In this document: positions 1 through 4,518 of the stretch, piece after piece
How positions within the stretch are numbered: position 1 is the stretch's first letter
Layout of the letters: each line of letters begins with the position of its first letter
The notes under the pieces: model-generated
Databases searched by the model: none
Told to the model about the DNA's origin: nothing
The model's input: the letters and a program-made list of their open reading frames with translations, nothing else
Translations under genes and position numbers: made by a program
Source: Candidatus Bathyarchaeota archaeon
Lineage (GTDB): Archaea > Thermoproteota > Bathyarchaeia > Bathyarchaeales > Bathyarchaeaceae
Assembly: GCA_029879825.1 (NCBI GenBank)
Contig: JAOUPL010000084.1
Location: forward strand, 1 to 5,280
Direction: 5' to 3'
DNA length: 5,280 nt

Positions 1-149
1 TATCTAGGTCTTCTCGATTGTCTTTTCTTTGCCCAACAATCTCGACAGTAAACCGGTCTGCTAGGATCGGGTTTGAATGGAACTTCACATTCTTGACCGC
101 AATCGGCGCAGACTGCTTTATGCATCTCTCGGTCTTCTCTATACGACAC
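1..149 (-). CDS. CxxC-x17-CxxC zinc-ribbon protein (3' end cut by window edge)
   Basis: Small zinc-binding protein; 49 codons are visible, reading leftward from a GTG start at 149-147. The residues CADC (14-17) and CRDC (35-38) are separated by exactly 17 residues, the pattern that defines the CxxC-x17-CxxC family of short archaeal and bacterial proteins. Between them lies a 'CEVPFKP' stretch, also typical, with an extra Cys at position 21. The tail is strongly basic (KKRQSRRPR), which suggests nucleic-acid contact, though the family has no proven function that I know of. The GTG start was chosen because a strong ribosome site (GGGAGGTG, 165-158 on the minus strand) lies 8 nt upstream; the internal ATG at 125-123 (residue 9) has none. 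The next codon begins 'TA' at the window edge, so it is either a stop or a Tyr. Family members are usually about this short, so the protein probably ends at or just beyond base 1. Confidence 0.85.
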   Translation of the reverse strand, partial: MSYREDREMHKAVCADCGQECEVPFKPDPSRPVYCRDCWAKKRQSRRPR

Positions 150-157
150 GCGAATTA

Positions 158-165
158 CACCTCCC
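158..165 (-). promoter_or_regulatory. Ribosome binding site for the zinc-ribbon gene
   Basis: The minus strand reads GGGAGGTG, a nearly full anti-16S match, 8 nt before the GTG at 149. It decides the start in favour of GTG over the downstream ATG. Confidence 0.8.
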
Positions 166-240
166 TCTTATAGTCAACGAAGAACTAGCATTCTTAAGGA
201 ACCCTAATTCTTGCGTGTTCATCAGTTTGACAAGTTGCCT

Positions 241-248
241 TATTTAAA
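241..248 (-). promoter_or_regulatory. TATA box, probable promoter of the zinc-ribbon gene
   Basis: The minus strand reads TTTAAATA, matching the archaeal TATA consensus. Transcription would begin near 217-220, giving a leader of about 70 nt before the GTG at 149. It lies just downstream of the tRNA-Val gene on the same strand, so co-transcription with the tRNA is the alternative. Confidence 0.5.
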
Positions 249-270
249 CTTATGGTAAACCAATGGATGT

Positions 271-366
271 TGGTGGGCCCGGCCGGATTTGAACCGGCGA
301 TCTCTTCCGCGTGAGGGAAGCGTCTTTTGGCCTCAACTATGGGTTAACCAACTGGACCACGGGCCC
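271..366 (-). tRNA. tRNA-Val (anticodon CAC) with a D-loop intron
   Basis: Read on the minus strand, all arms can be folded. The acceptor GGGCCCG (366-360) pairs with CGGGCCC (281-275). The anticodon stem CTTCC/GGAAG closes the loop CTCACGC, giving anticodon CAC (Val). The variable loop is AGATC, and the T stem GCCGG/CCGGC closes the loop TTCAAAT. The discriminator is A (274) and CCA is encoded (273-271). The D stem GTC (357-355) pairs with GAC (324-322), but the D-loop region between them is 19 nt too long, so an intron is called there. Removing it leaves a normal 74-nt tRNA (77 with CCA) with the conserved A14, G18, G19 and A21; position 13-22 would be a C-A mismatch. CAC decodes GUG. Confidence 0.93.
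326..344 (-). other. tRNA-Val intron in the D-loop (about 19 nt)
   Basis: The D-loop plus position 22 spans 29 nt (353-325), where 10 are expected. TTGG (351-348, 5' exon) can pair with CCAA (330-327, 3' end of the intron) as the 4-bp central helix of a relaxed bulge-helix-bulge motif, the substrate of the archaeal tRNA splicing endonuclease. CC (343-342) and GG (332-331) may add an inner helix. Runs of A at both junctions leave the exact cut uncertain by one or two bases; removing 344-326 or 343-325 gives the same mature RNA. Confidence 0.7.
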
Positions 367-395
367 TTGCCAAGTTTAAACGGTAGGCAGATTCC

Positions 396-408
396 TTTAT
401 ATTTTTTG
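396..408 (-). promoter_or_regulatory. Box A (TATA) of tRNA-Val
   Basis: The minus strand reads AAAAAATATAAA, centred about 33 nt upstream of tRNA base 1 at 366. This fits a transcript start a few bases before the mature 5' end. Confidence 0.6.
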
Positions 409-481
409 TAATGCTTTGCTGCTCCTCACTGCCCAATATTCTTGTTTTGTACGAATTTCGGATAAAATCAACGATGTCCCT

Positions 482-595
482 TCATGTTCTAGCTTTTAGA
501 TCTGCAATTGTTTTCAATATTTCGCTGCTATTTGGGTCCAAATAGGCGAGGTATGTTGAAAAGGGAGGGGGAACTAGCAAAAACGCTGCAGGCAT
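482..595 (-). CDS. Doubtful 37-codon ORF in frame after the TauE/SafE gene
   Basis: An ORF of 37 codons starts at ATG 595-593 and ends at TGA 484-482. It has a hydrophobic, proline-rich start (residues 1-20, with a PPP) and a polar helical tail ending in LKTIADLKART. It lies in the same frame as the TauE/SafE gene, and the frame is open for 49 codons from that gene's TAA (634-632) onward. No good ribosome site or TATA box precedes it; only a weak GAGAGG lies just upstream. I do not recognise it. It may be chance, or the remnant of a longer C-terminus cut off by a stop mutation. Confidence 0.15.
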   Translation of the reverse strand: MPAAFLLVPPPFSTYLAYLDPNSSEILKTIADLKART

Positions 596-631
596 CGCCT
601 CTCTGCTTCCAGTTATTTTCCTCAACTGGGT

Positions 632-1459
632 TTATGGTGTAAAAAATGAATAGATTAACCTTAGTCCGGCGAGGATGGCAATTAAGGAAAGAATTTTTCT
701 TATTGCTTTTCCTTTTACGCGTTTGGCGAGCGAGCAACCCACTTGGGCTCCGATAATTGTGCCTATTGTTATTGGAAGGGCATACTCGATTAGAACGTTG
801 TTTAAAAGGCCATGGGCTACTACGCCAGCGCCGTTGGTAACAGCCATGGCAAACTCGGAGGTTGCCACTGCGATTTGAGCGGGGACACCAAGTAGAATCA
901 TTGTTGAAACGTCGGTTATTCCGCCTCCTAATCCAGATAAGCCAGTTATAAGCCCTCCCAAAAAACTGCTGGCTAATGCCAGAGGTGGACTGCGAAGAGT
1001 ATACATGAAGGCATGGCCTTCAGAGTCAATTCTATTCCTTGTCCATTCCATGTTTGCGTCATTTGCTTTCGGATTTTTCCCCGAAAAGGATTTTCCTTTG
1101 TTTCTTATTAAGAGCACAGAGATGAAGATTATGAAGACGCCACAAATGCCGGCTAAAACGTTTTGAGGCAAAAGAGTAGTTATGTAGGCTCCTAGAACAA
1201 TGCCTGGGACGTCAAGTATGTCATAAAACAAACCCAGCTTATAGTCAACTCGTCTCTGCCTAATGTAGCCAAGAGTAGAGGAAAACGTCGTACCACAGAT
1301 GGCTACTAAGCTGATTGCAATAGCGTTGTTGGCTGGTAATTGAAAAAACAAGATCAAAACGGGAACTACAATGAAACCTCCTCCAAGACCGACCATGGAT
1401 GAGGGGACACCGACCATGAAACCTAATATTAAGACTAGAAGGGCCTCAACGATATTCAT
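632..1459 (-). CDS. TauE/SafE (TSUP) family membrane permease
   Basis: A 275-residue integral membrane protein of the sulfite exporter TauE/SafE superfamily, whose members move sulfite, sulfonates, sulfoacetate or other small organic anions. The substrate here cannot be told from sequence. It has the family's two-repeat build: repeat 1 carries VGLGGGFIVVPVL (23-35), repeat 2 carries SGLGGGITDVSTM (175-187) followed by GVP and ATSEFAM (191-205). About eight hydrophobic segments are visible: roughly 4-20, 27-40, 45-64, 77-96, 101-118, 159-180, 204-245 (two) and 254-271. A charged loop of nearly 40 residues (120-157) joins the halves. In repeat 2 the usual VPxL is replaced by DVSTM. The length matches the family. 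The ATG at 1459-1457 was chosen because the TATA box at 1491-1498 predicts a leader of only about 9 nt, and no ribosome site is present. There is no metabolic neighbour on the same strand to suggest a substrate. Confidence 0.92.
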   Translation of the reverse strand: MNIVEALLVLILGFMVGVPSSMVGLGGGFIVVPVLILFFQLPANNAIAISLVAICGTTFSSTLGYIRQRRVDYKLGLFYDILDVPGIVLGAYITTLLPQNVLAGICGVFIIFISVLLIRNKGKSFSGKNPKANDANMEWTRNRIDSEGHAFMYTLRSPPLALASSFLGGLITGLSGLGGGITDVSTMILLGVPAQIAVATSEFAMAVTNGAGVVAHGLLNNVLIEYALPITIGTIIGAQVGCSLAKRVKGKAIRKILSLIAILAGLRLIYSFFTP

Positions 1460-1490
1460 TGCAATCCAGCGGTGAAAAAACGGCTACTGA

Positions 1491-1498
1491 TTTAAATA
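1491..1498 (-). promoter_or_regulatory. TATA box of the TauE/SafE gene
   Basis: The minus strand reads TATTTAAA preceded by GAAAA (a possible BRE). Its centre is about 35 nt upstream of the ATG at 1459, predicting a nearly leaderless transcript. The core is close to palindromic, so the direction is set by spacing to the gene. Confidence 0.6.
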
Positions 1499-1514
1499 TT
1501 TTCTCGACAGGCTC

Positions 1515-1523
1515 TTATAAAAT
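1515..1523 (+). promoter_or_regulatory. TATA box pointing into the intergenic region
   Basis: TTATAAAAT on the plus strand is a good archaeal TATA box. Its centre is about 26 nt before the ATG at 1545, so the predicted transcript would start at or next to that ATG. It could instead drive a noncoding RNA. Confidence 0.45.
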
Positions 1524-1544
1524 CTCTAGAATAAAAAGAATAAA

Positions 1545-1649
1545 ATGCATTCGTCACACAAAGTGCGGGGGGTTAGGCTTATATCTCGGTTTAAATTCTC
1601 GGAATTTGGGGCACATTCACTCCCAAGTGGCAAGCGAAAAAGGTATTAA
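1545..1649 (+). CDS. Doubtful 34-codon basic peptide ORF, possibly leaderless
   Basis: This short ORF runs from ATG 1545 to TAA 1647-1649. The peptide is strongly basic, beginning MHSSHKVRG and ending GKRKRY, with only one acidic residue. There is no ribosome site, but TTATAAAAT at 1515-1523 sits at the spacing expected for a leaderless message beginning at this ATG. I recognise no family. The basic composition could suit a ribosome- or nucleic-acid-associated peptide, or it may be chance in a noncoding stretch; length alone gives little support. Confidence 0.25.
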   Translation: MHSSHKVRGVRLISRFKFSEFGAHSLPSGKRKRY

Positions 1650-1772
1650 CGTGGGCTTCGGCTTCCAGATTTGTGCTTAGTCGTTCCTAAAGTTTAATCC
1701 TCTTTGGTGAATATCATCATCGAACACAGGCATTTTGCTTCCATTGTATGACGCACAGTTTGTTATGGAAAG

Positions 1773-1781
1773 CCTTTAATT
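1773..1781 (+). promoter_or_regulatory. TATA box of the DUF3795 gene
   Basis: CCTTTAATTG, preceded by GGAAAG, is a moderate TATA match. A start about 26 nt downstream (near 1803) would leave a leader of about 15 nt that includes the GAGGT ribosome site at 1806-1810. Confidence 0.45.
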
Positions 1782-1817
1782 GCGTTTTTCCGCGTCTGTT
1801 TCTCAGAGGTTGAATGA

Positions 1818-2855
1818 GTGTCAAAACTCGTTGCTAAATGTGGCATAGATTGTAGTGCTTGTCCTTGGGGGCCTTACCCGCGGAAGGGCATGATTGCCGA
1901 GGAATTTGAACGATATAGGAACAATGCCAAGAGGATTCTAGGGTACATGCCGATTAAGACGCCATGCCTGACATGCCAAACTCCAGACTCAAAAATCCCG
2001 AAAGGATCGAAGCTGCCTAATCGAAAATGTCTGATACGCCAATGCGTAGACAAGACTGGAGTGGCAAACTGTGCTTATTGTTCTCGATTTCCATGTGACA
2101 CGGTGAAAGCAACGGGTGGCGTATGGAACCGTGAGAATATAGAGGAGAAGCTTGGTGCGCCGATTTCTGACGAGGAGTATCATGCGTTTGTCGAACCTTT
2201 CGAGGGAATAAGCCGTTTAGAGGCCATTCGTGCTTCGCTGAAGCCAGAAGAGATTGTGGAACCCGCCAAAGTTTTAACATCTGAGACAAGAATCGCTGAC
2301 TTTCCAGAGAATCTGCCCTTCTCCAAAGAAGAGACAGCATCGTTCAAAGCGGTTCACAAATTGCTGGCAACCATAAAACGTTCTTCATTAGGACTACGGG
2401 ATACTGACACATTCGCTCAACAGCACAGACTTGAAAACCGAAGGGCACATGTTTTGAGGTTCTTGTGGATACTCGGACGTTACGGCAAATTCGAGAAAGA
2501 AAAGAGTGCGCATCTTGTGGTTGACGCCAGAACCTATGAAGCTAACCGAGGCAGCGAGAAGACGCTGGCGATTTGGTCTTTTGTGAAAGACACTGTTTTC
2601 AAAGTTTTATCCGAATTTGGAGTTTGTTGCGAACGTGTTGCATTGAAAGGAGTGAAGGAGGAAGACTTAGCGACTGGCACAGGGTATCTGCGAAGCAAGG
2701 GTTGGGTCATGAAAATATCGTTTGAGGAAAAAATTGGCGGTACGGCTGCTCTCAAGGCATTACAGACTTACACACGAAGATTAGACGAAAAATACGGCAA
2801 AAAAGCATTTCAACACTTCTCAGACGCAAACATGCAAATTTTGTTCGAAAAATGA
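1818..2855 (+). CDS. DUF3795 domain protein with unassigned C-terminal half
   Basis: A 345-residue soluble protein with no signal peptide or membrane segment. Residues 6-95 match DUF3795: CGIDCSACP (Cys 8, 12, 15), CLTC (50, 53), C71 and C76, then NCAYCSRFPC (85, 88, 93). This crowd of paired cysteines suggests bound zinc or an iron-sulfur cluster; the domain's function is unknown. Residues about 115-140 form a linker with a SRLEAIRAS helix. Residues about 165-345 form a second, mixed alpha/beta region that I cannot assign, ending in a helical stretch with GGTAALKALQTY (308-319) and LDEKYGKKAFQHF (322-334). This part is far longer than DUF3795 needs. The GTG at 1818 is chosen because GAGGT (1806-1810) lies 7 nt before it. 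An ATG at 1814, in another frame, would give only seven codons and sits too near the site. The gene stands alone, converging on tRNA-Leu 24 bases downstream. Confidence 0.85.
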   Translation: MSKLVAKCGIDCSACPWGPYPRKGMIAEEFERYRNNAKRILGYMPIKTPCLTCQTPDSKIPKGSKLPNRKCLIRQCVDKTGVANCAYCSRFPCDTVKATGGVWNRENIEEKLGAPISDEEYHAFVEPFEGISRLEAIRASLKPEEIVEPAKVLTSETRIADFPENLPFSKEETASFKAVHKLLATIKRSSLGLRDTDTFAQQHRLENRRAHVLRFLWILGRYGKFEKEKSAHLVVDARTYEANRGSEKTLAIWSFVKDTVFKVLSEFGVCCERVALKGVKEEDLATGTGYLRSKGWVMKISFEEKIGGTAALKALQTYTRRLDEKYGKKAFQHFSDANMQILFEK

Positions 2856-2879
2856 TGTCTAAGAAAATGAAAACGTCAG

Positions 2880-2964
2880 TGCGGGGGGTGGGATTTGAAC
2901 CCACGAACGCCTACGCGACAGGGTCCTAAGCCCTGCTCCTTTGACCAGACTTGGAAACCCCCGC
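2880..2964 (-). tRNA. tRNA-Leu (anticodon TAG)
   Basis: Class II tRNA on the minus strand with no intron. The acceptor GCGGGGG (2964-2958) pairs fully with CCCCCGC (2887-2881). The D arm is TCC/GGA with the Leu-type loop AAGTCTGGTCAAA. The anticodon stem CAGGG/CCCTG closes the loop CTTAGGA, giving anticodon TAG. A 14-nt variable arm holds a CGC-GTAG-GCG mini-hairpin, and the T stem GTGGG/CCCAC closes TTCAAAT. The discriminator is A (2880), the leucine identity base. The next bases are CTG, so CCA is not encoded and must be added by CCA transferase. UAG reads CUA and, by wobble, other CUN codons. Confidence 0.96.
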
Positions 2965-2988
2965 CCACACCATGTAAAAGACAAATCC

Positions 2989-2997
2989 AAATTAAAC
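2989..2997 (-). promoter_or_regulatory. Box A (TATA) of tRNA-Leu
   Basis: The minus strand reads GTTTAATTT, centred about 30 nt upstream of the tRNA 5' end at 2964, which is the expected spacing. Confidence 0.6.
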
Positions 2998-3027
2998 ATT
3001 TCTAAGAATACACCTCAAACAAAATCC

Positions 3028-3033
3028 TTTAAA
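3028..3033 (+). promoter_or_regulatory. Box A (TATA) of tRNA-Thr
   Basis: CTTTAAAC with core TTTAAA lies about 30 nt upstream of the tRNA 5' end at 3061, predicting a start a few bases before the mature end. It faces away from the tRNA-Leu promoter about 35 bases to the left. Confidence 0.6.
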
Positions 3034-3060
3034 CTCCTTTATGACTCTACAATACTCAAA

Positions 3061-3137
3061 GCCTCGGTGGCCTAGTTGGCTAGGGCATCGCCTTGGTAAG
3101 GCGGAGGTCGCGGGTTCGAATCCCGCCCGAGGCTCCA
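3061..3137 (+). tRNA. tRNA-Thr (anticodon GGT)
   Basis: Class I tRNA without intron. The acceptor GCCTCGG (3061-3067) pairs with CCGAGGC (3127-3133). The D stem is GCCT/GGGC with loop AGTTGGCTA. The anticodon stem TCGCC/GGCGG (one T-G wobble) closes the loop TTGGTAA, giving anticodon GGT. The variable loop is AGGTC, and the T stem GCGGG/CCCGC closes TTCGAAT. The discriminator is T (3134) and CCA is encoded (3135-3137). GGU reads ACC and ACU. Confidence 0.97.
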
Positions 3138-3150
3138 TGATTATTCTGGC

Positions 3151-3180
3151 GATTGGCTGGGCAATCTCTGGGATTGTTTT
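3151..3180 (+). terminator. Possible terminator hairpin after tRNA-Thr
   Basis: GGCAATC (3160-3166) can pair with GATTGTT (3172-3178) around the loop TCTGG, seven pairs of which two are G-T. Four T's lie at 3177-3180. An upstream GATTG (3151-3155) can also pair with the same CAATC, so two exclusive hairpins are possible. Archaeal termination depends mainly on the T-tract, which here is only four bases, so the call is tentative. Confidence 0.3.
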
Positions 3181-3223
3181 GCGCGCGCTGATGCGATAAA
3201 GAAAAAATGCCAAGGAATGAGGT

Positions 3224-3269
3224 TAGAAGTAGTTGTCCAAAGCAGAAAAATTTCCGTCGACTACTTCTA
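3224..3269. repeat. Inverted repeat, 10-bp perfect arms, 26-base loop
   Basis: TAGAAGTAGT (3224-3233) is the exact reverse complement of ACTACTTCTA (3260-3269). The pairing can extend inward by one G-T wobble and a further C-G/G-C pair. The loop is A-rich. It lies between the tRNA-Thr and winged-helix genes, which converge on it. It could be an RNA hairpin, a 3' processing or termination site, or a binding site for a dimeric protein with widely spaced half-sites. There is no T-run directly after it on either strand. Confidence 0.5.
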
Positions 3270-3307
3270 GGCTGAAGATTCCGAAGGAGCTATCAACTAT
3301 TGAAGGG

Positions 3308-3327
3308 GCATGCGCGCGCATGTATGC
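3308..3327. repeat. Palindrome within an alternating purine-pyrimidine tract
   Basis: CATGCGCGCGCATG (3309-3322) is a perfect 14-base palindrome, and the whole of 3308-3327 alternates purine and pyrimidine without a break, the kind of sequence that can adopt Z-DNA. It lies directly after the stop codon of the winged-helix gene (3330-3328 on the minus strand), so it would be in that gene's 3' untranslated region. Confidence 0.6.
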
Positions 3328-3606
3328 TTAATGTAGCAACGCTGGGATTTTACGCGCTACTTCAATTATTGGGACAACAACCTTTAGCACCCTTAGACCT
3401 CTTTCTGTAATAACATGGAAGGTTTCGTCTTTGCCCAAGTTCTGTTCTTCAACGAGGTTTTGCTGTATTAGAAAGTCTAAGTGTTGCTCCAGAACACTTT
3501 GGCCTAGATCTGCCTTATTCATAAGTTTGGTTAGCTCCATTGGTCCCTGAGAAGCTAAGATCTTAAGAATGTCGAGGTTCACTTCAAGTTTTGACTTTGG
3601 CACCAT
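3328..3606 (-). CDS. Winged-helix transcriptional regulator (HTH_45/ArnR1-like)
   Basis: A 92-residue single-domain DNA-binding protein. It matches the short winged-helix proteins of the HTH_45 (ArnR1-like) group common in archaea. The order is KLEVNLDILKILASQGPMEL (helix 1, residues 6-25), TKLMNKADLG (helix 2), QSVLEQHLDFLIQQNLVEEQ (recognition helix, 36-55), then the wing DETFHVITERGLRVLKVV (60-77). The TERG turn before the last helix is characteristic. It probably acts as a homodimer in the cytoplasm; its target genes cannot be told. The ATG at 3606 has GAGGA (3616-3612, minus strand) about 5 nt before it and the TATA box GTTTATA at 3648-3642, giving a leader of about 12 nt. It is divergent from the membrane coiled-coil/rpiA unit, so control of that unit or of itself from the shared region is possible but unproven. 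Confidence 0.9.
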   Translation of the reverse strand: MVPKSKLEVNLDILKILASQGPMELTKLMNKADLGQSVLEQHLDFLIQQNLVEEQNLGKDETFHVITERGLRVLKVVVPIIEVARKIPALLH

Positions 3607-3641
3607 AGACTTCCTCTTTTAAGAATTTTGAAGTCTATTTG

Positions 3642-3648
3642 TATAAAC
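3642..3648 (-). promoter_or_regulatory. TATA box of the winged-helix gene
   Basis: The minus strand reads GTTTATA, centred about 39 nt before the ATG at 3606. The predicted start near 3619 leaves room for the GAGGA ribosome site. Confidence 0.55.
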
Positions 3649-3705
3649 AATTTATGAATTTCCTCTAGGGTTTCTGTATCTTTATTCTCTATAACCGAAC
3701 AGGAC

Positions 3706-3822
3706 ATGCATGACAGCCTACCCACATCTTTTTTAAGCGCATACCTCAACACTTTACAGAAAATCGACCGAAACCTTGAGAAATGCCTTCCTCACATTTA
3801 TATACAACATAAAAACCCATGA
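3706..3822 (+). CDS. Doubtful 38-codon ORF upstream of the membrane coiled-coil gene
   Basis: This ORF runs from ATG 3706 (a second in-register choice is not available nearby) to TGA 3820-3822. The peptide begins MHDSLPTSF, contains YLNTLQKIDRNLEKC in its middle, and ends with IYIQHKNP. The middle would form an amphipathic helix. The frame stays open upstream of the ATG. Its TGA overlaps an ATG at 3819 in the ATGA arrangement often seen in coupled genes. Against it: no good ribosome site, no well-placed TATA box, and its 3' part covers the TTTATATA promoter element of the next gene. I do not recognise a family. Confidence 0.25.
   Translation: MHDSLPTSFLSAYLNTLQKIDRNLEKCLPHIYIQHKNP
3797..3804 (+). 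promoter_or_regulatory. TATA box of the membrane coiled-coil/rpiA operon
   Basis: TTTATATA is a near-perfect archaeal TATA box. Transcription is expected near 3825-3829, which is downstream of the ATG at 3819 and upstream of the GTG at 3843. It therefore decides the likely start of the following gene. Confidence 0.7.
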
Positions 3823-3842
3823 TTTTGTGGAAGGGAACCCAC

Positions 3843-4514
3843 GTGGATTCTGAGCTCCTGCTGATCCTAATAATTTCATGCGTTGCAGTTCTATTGGCTG
3901 CGTTAATGCTTTATGCGATGAGAGGCGGAAAGAAAAAGAAGAAAGAAGAACCGTTGGAAGTGCCCGAAGTGCCCGAGGTCAGGGAAGGGTGGCCCCCAAA
4001 AGCGGAGCGAAGCGTGACATCTGCCGACGCCAAAAAAGCTCAAGACGAACTTAGGATCCTAGACCTTGAAAGGGAAATCCTCAGCCACGCCATTCGACGC
4101 CTCTACGAAGCCCAAGCAGAAGGAAAAATAAGCGAGGAGGAAAGAGACCGCCTAGCGCAAGGATACAAAGGTAGAATGCTGGAAATCAAAGAAATGATTT
4201 CTAAAGGCGAGTCGGTCGTCGCGCTCCACGAGTTAGAAACTATGCAAGAAGACCTCATCAAATTATTTAATGAACGTTTCGACGAAATAAACGAAAAGAT
4301 TGGGAACTTGAGGTCAAGCCTCGAATTCGAACCGGTAAAAGAAGTTCCCATACCATCTCCGGCTCCGCCATATGCACCGTCTGAAAAGGCAGAGAGAAAG
4401 GCGCGCAAACCCTCGGCTCCGAAGAAAACCGAGGCTGAAAAGAGAATAGAAGAAATTAGGGCTGAGGTTGAAAAAGTTTTGGAGCGGCTTGGGCAAATCG
4501 AAGTTGAGGCGTGA
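3843..4514 (+). CDS. Membrane-anchored coiled-coil protein of unknown function
   Basis: A 223-residue protein that I cannot assign to a named family. Residues 4-26 form one hydrophobic membrane segment, followed by MRGGKKKKKEE, so the N-terminus is outside and the bulk is cytoplasmic by the positive-inside rule. A short acidic, proline-rich linker contains a PEVPEV repeat (38-46). Residues 62-162 are helical and highly charged, with LYEAQAEGKISEEERDRL (87-104) resembling the short 'G-K-I-S-E-E-E' helical modules seen in SHOCT-like proteins. Then comes a Pro-rich linker (168-195) and a final coiled coil (196-222). GTG 3843 is preferred because the TATA box at 3797-3804 predicts a start near 3827, beyond the longer-frame ATG at 3819; GGAAGGG (3829-3835) may serve as a ribosome site. 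The ATG start would add eight residues (MILWKGTH). The stop is 4 bases before rpiA, so the two are probably one operon. Confidence 0.75.
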   Translation: MDSELLLILIISCVAVLLAALMLYAMRGGKKKKKEEPLEVPEVPEVREGWPPKAERSVTSADAKKAQDELRILDLEREILSHAIRRLYEAQAEGKISEEERDRLAQGYKGRMLEIKEMISKGESVVALHELETMQEDLIKLFNERFDEINEKIGNLRSSLEFEPVKEVPIPSPAPPYAPSEKAERKARKPSAPKKTEAEKRIEEIRAEVEKVLERLGQIEVEA

Positions 4515-4518
4515 AAAG

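Larger units (their letters stand above)
1460..1817. other. 358-base intergenic region with divergent promoters
   Basis: This gap between two divergent genes holds the TauE/SafE TATA box (minus), a TATA box on the plus strand at 1515-1523 and another at 1773-1781. Between 1545 and 1680 there are short open frames on the plus strand, of which only the 34-codon ORF at 1545 has any support. The hexamer TCTCGG occurs twice close together near 1577-1603. I see no tRNA, rRNA or mobile-element sequence in it. Confidence 0.5.

Noticed and set aside
528..737. 69-codon minus-strand ORF overlapping the end of the permease gene
   Set aside because: It is a frame-shifted shadow of the permease's C-terminal coding region, without promoter or ribosome site.
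1459..1680. 73-codon plus-strand ORF from a TTG in the TauE/SafE upstream region
   Set aside because: It reads through two promoter elements, has no ribosome site or matching promoter, begins at a weak codon overlapping the ATG of the divergent permease gene, and resembles no family.
1714..1720. Box C-like ATGATGA on the minus strand, suggesting a C/D-box guide RNA
   Set aside because: No CTGA box D lies within the next 70 bases on that strand and there is no closing stem.
1814..1837. Seven-codon ORF (ATG 1814 to TAA) overlapping the DUF3795 start
   Set aside because: Only 3 nt from the ribosome site and too short; the site is correctly spaced for the GTG at 1818. A leader-peptide role is not supported by anything else.
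2017..2755. Minus-strand ORFs of 64-107 codons inside the DUF3795 gene
   Set aside because: They are shadows of a gene with a clear cysteine-motif domain and show no signals of their own.
2992..3213. 73-codon minus-strand ORF across tRNA-Thr containing AGFEPATSALPRR
   Set aside because: This is the well-known spurious translation of the antisense of a tRNA gene (T arm and anticodon arm); the tRNA folds perfectly and there is no ribosome site.
3061..3330. Integration site of a mobile element at the 3' end of tRNA-Thr
   Set aside because: No integrase gene and no second copy of the tRNA 3' end occurs in the window; the flanking genes look like ordinary chromosome.
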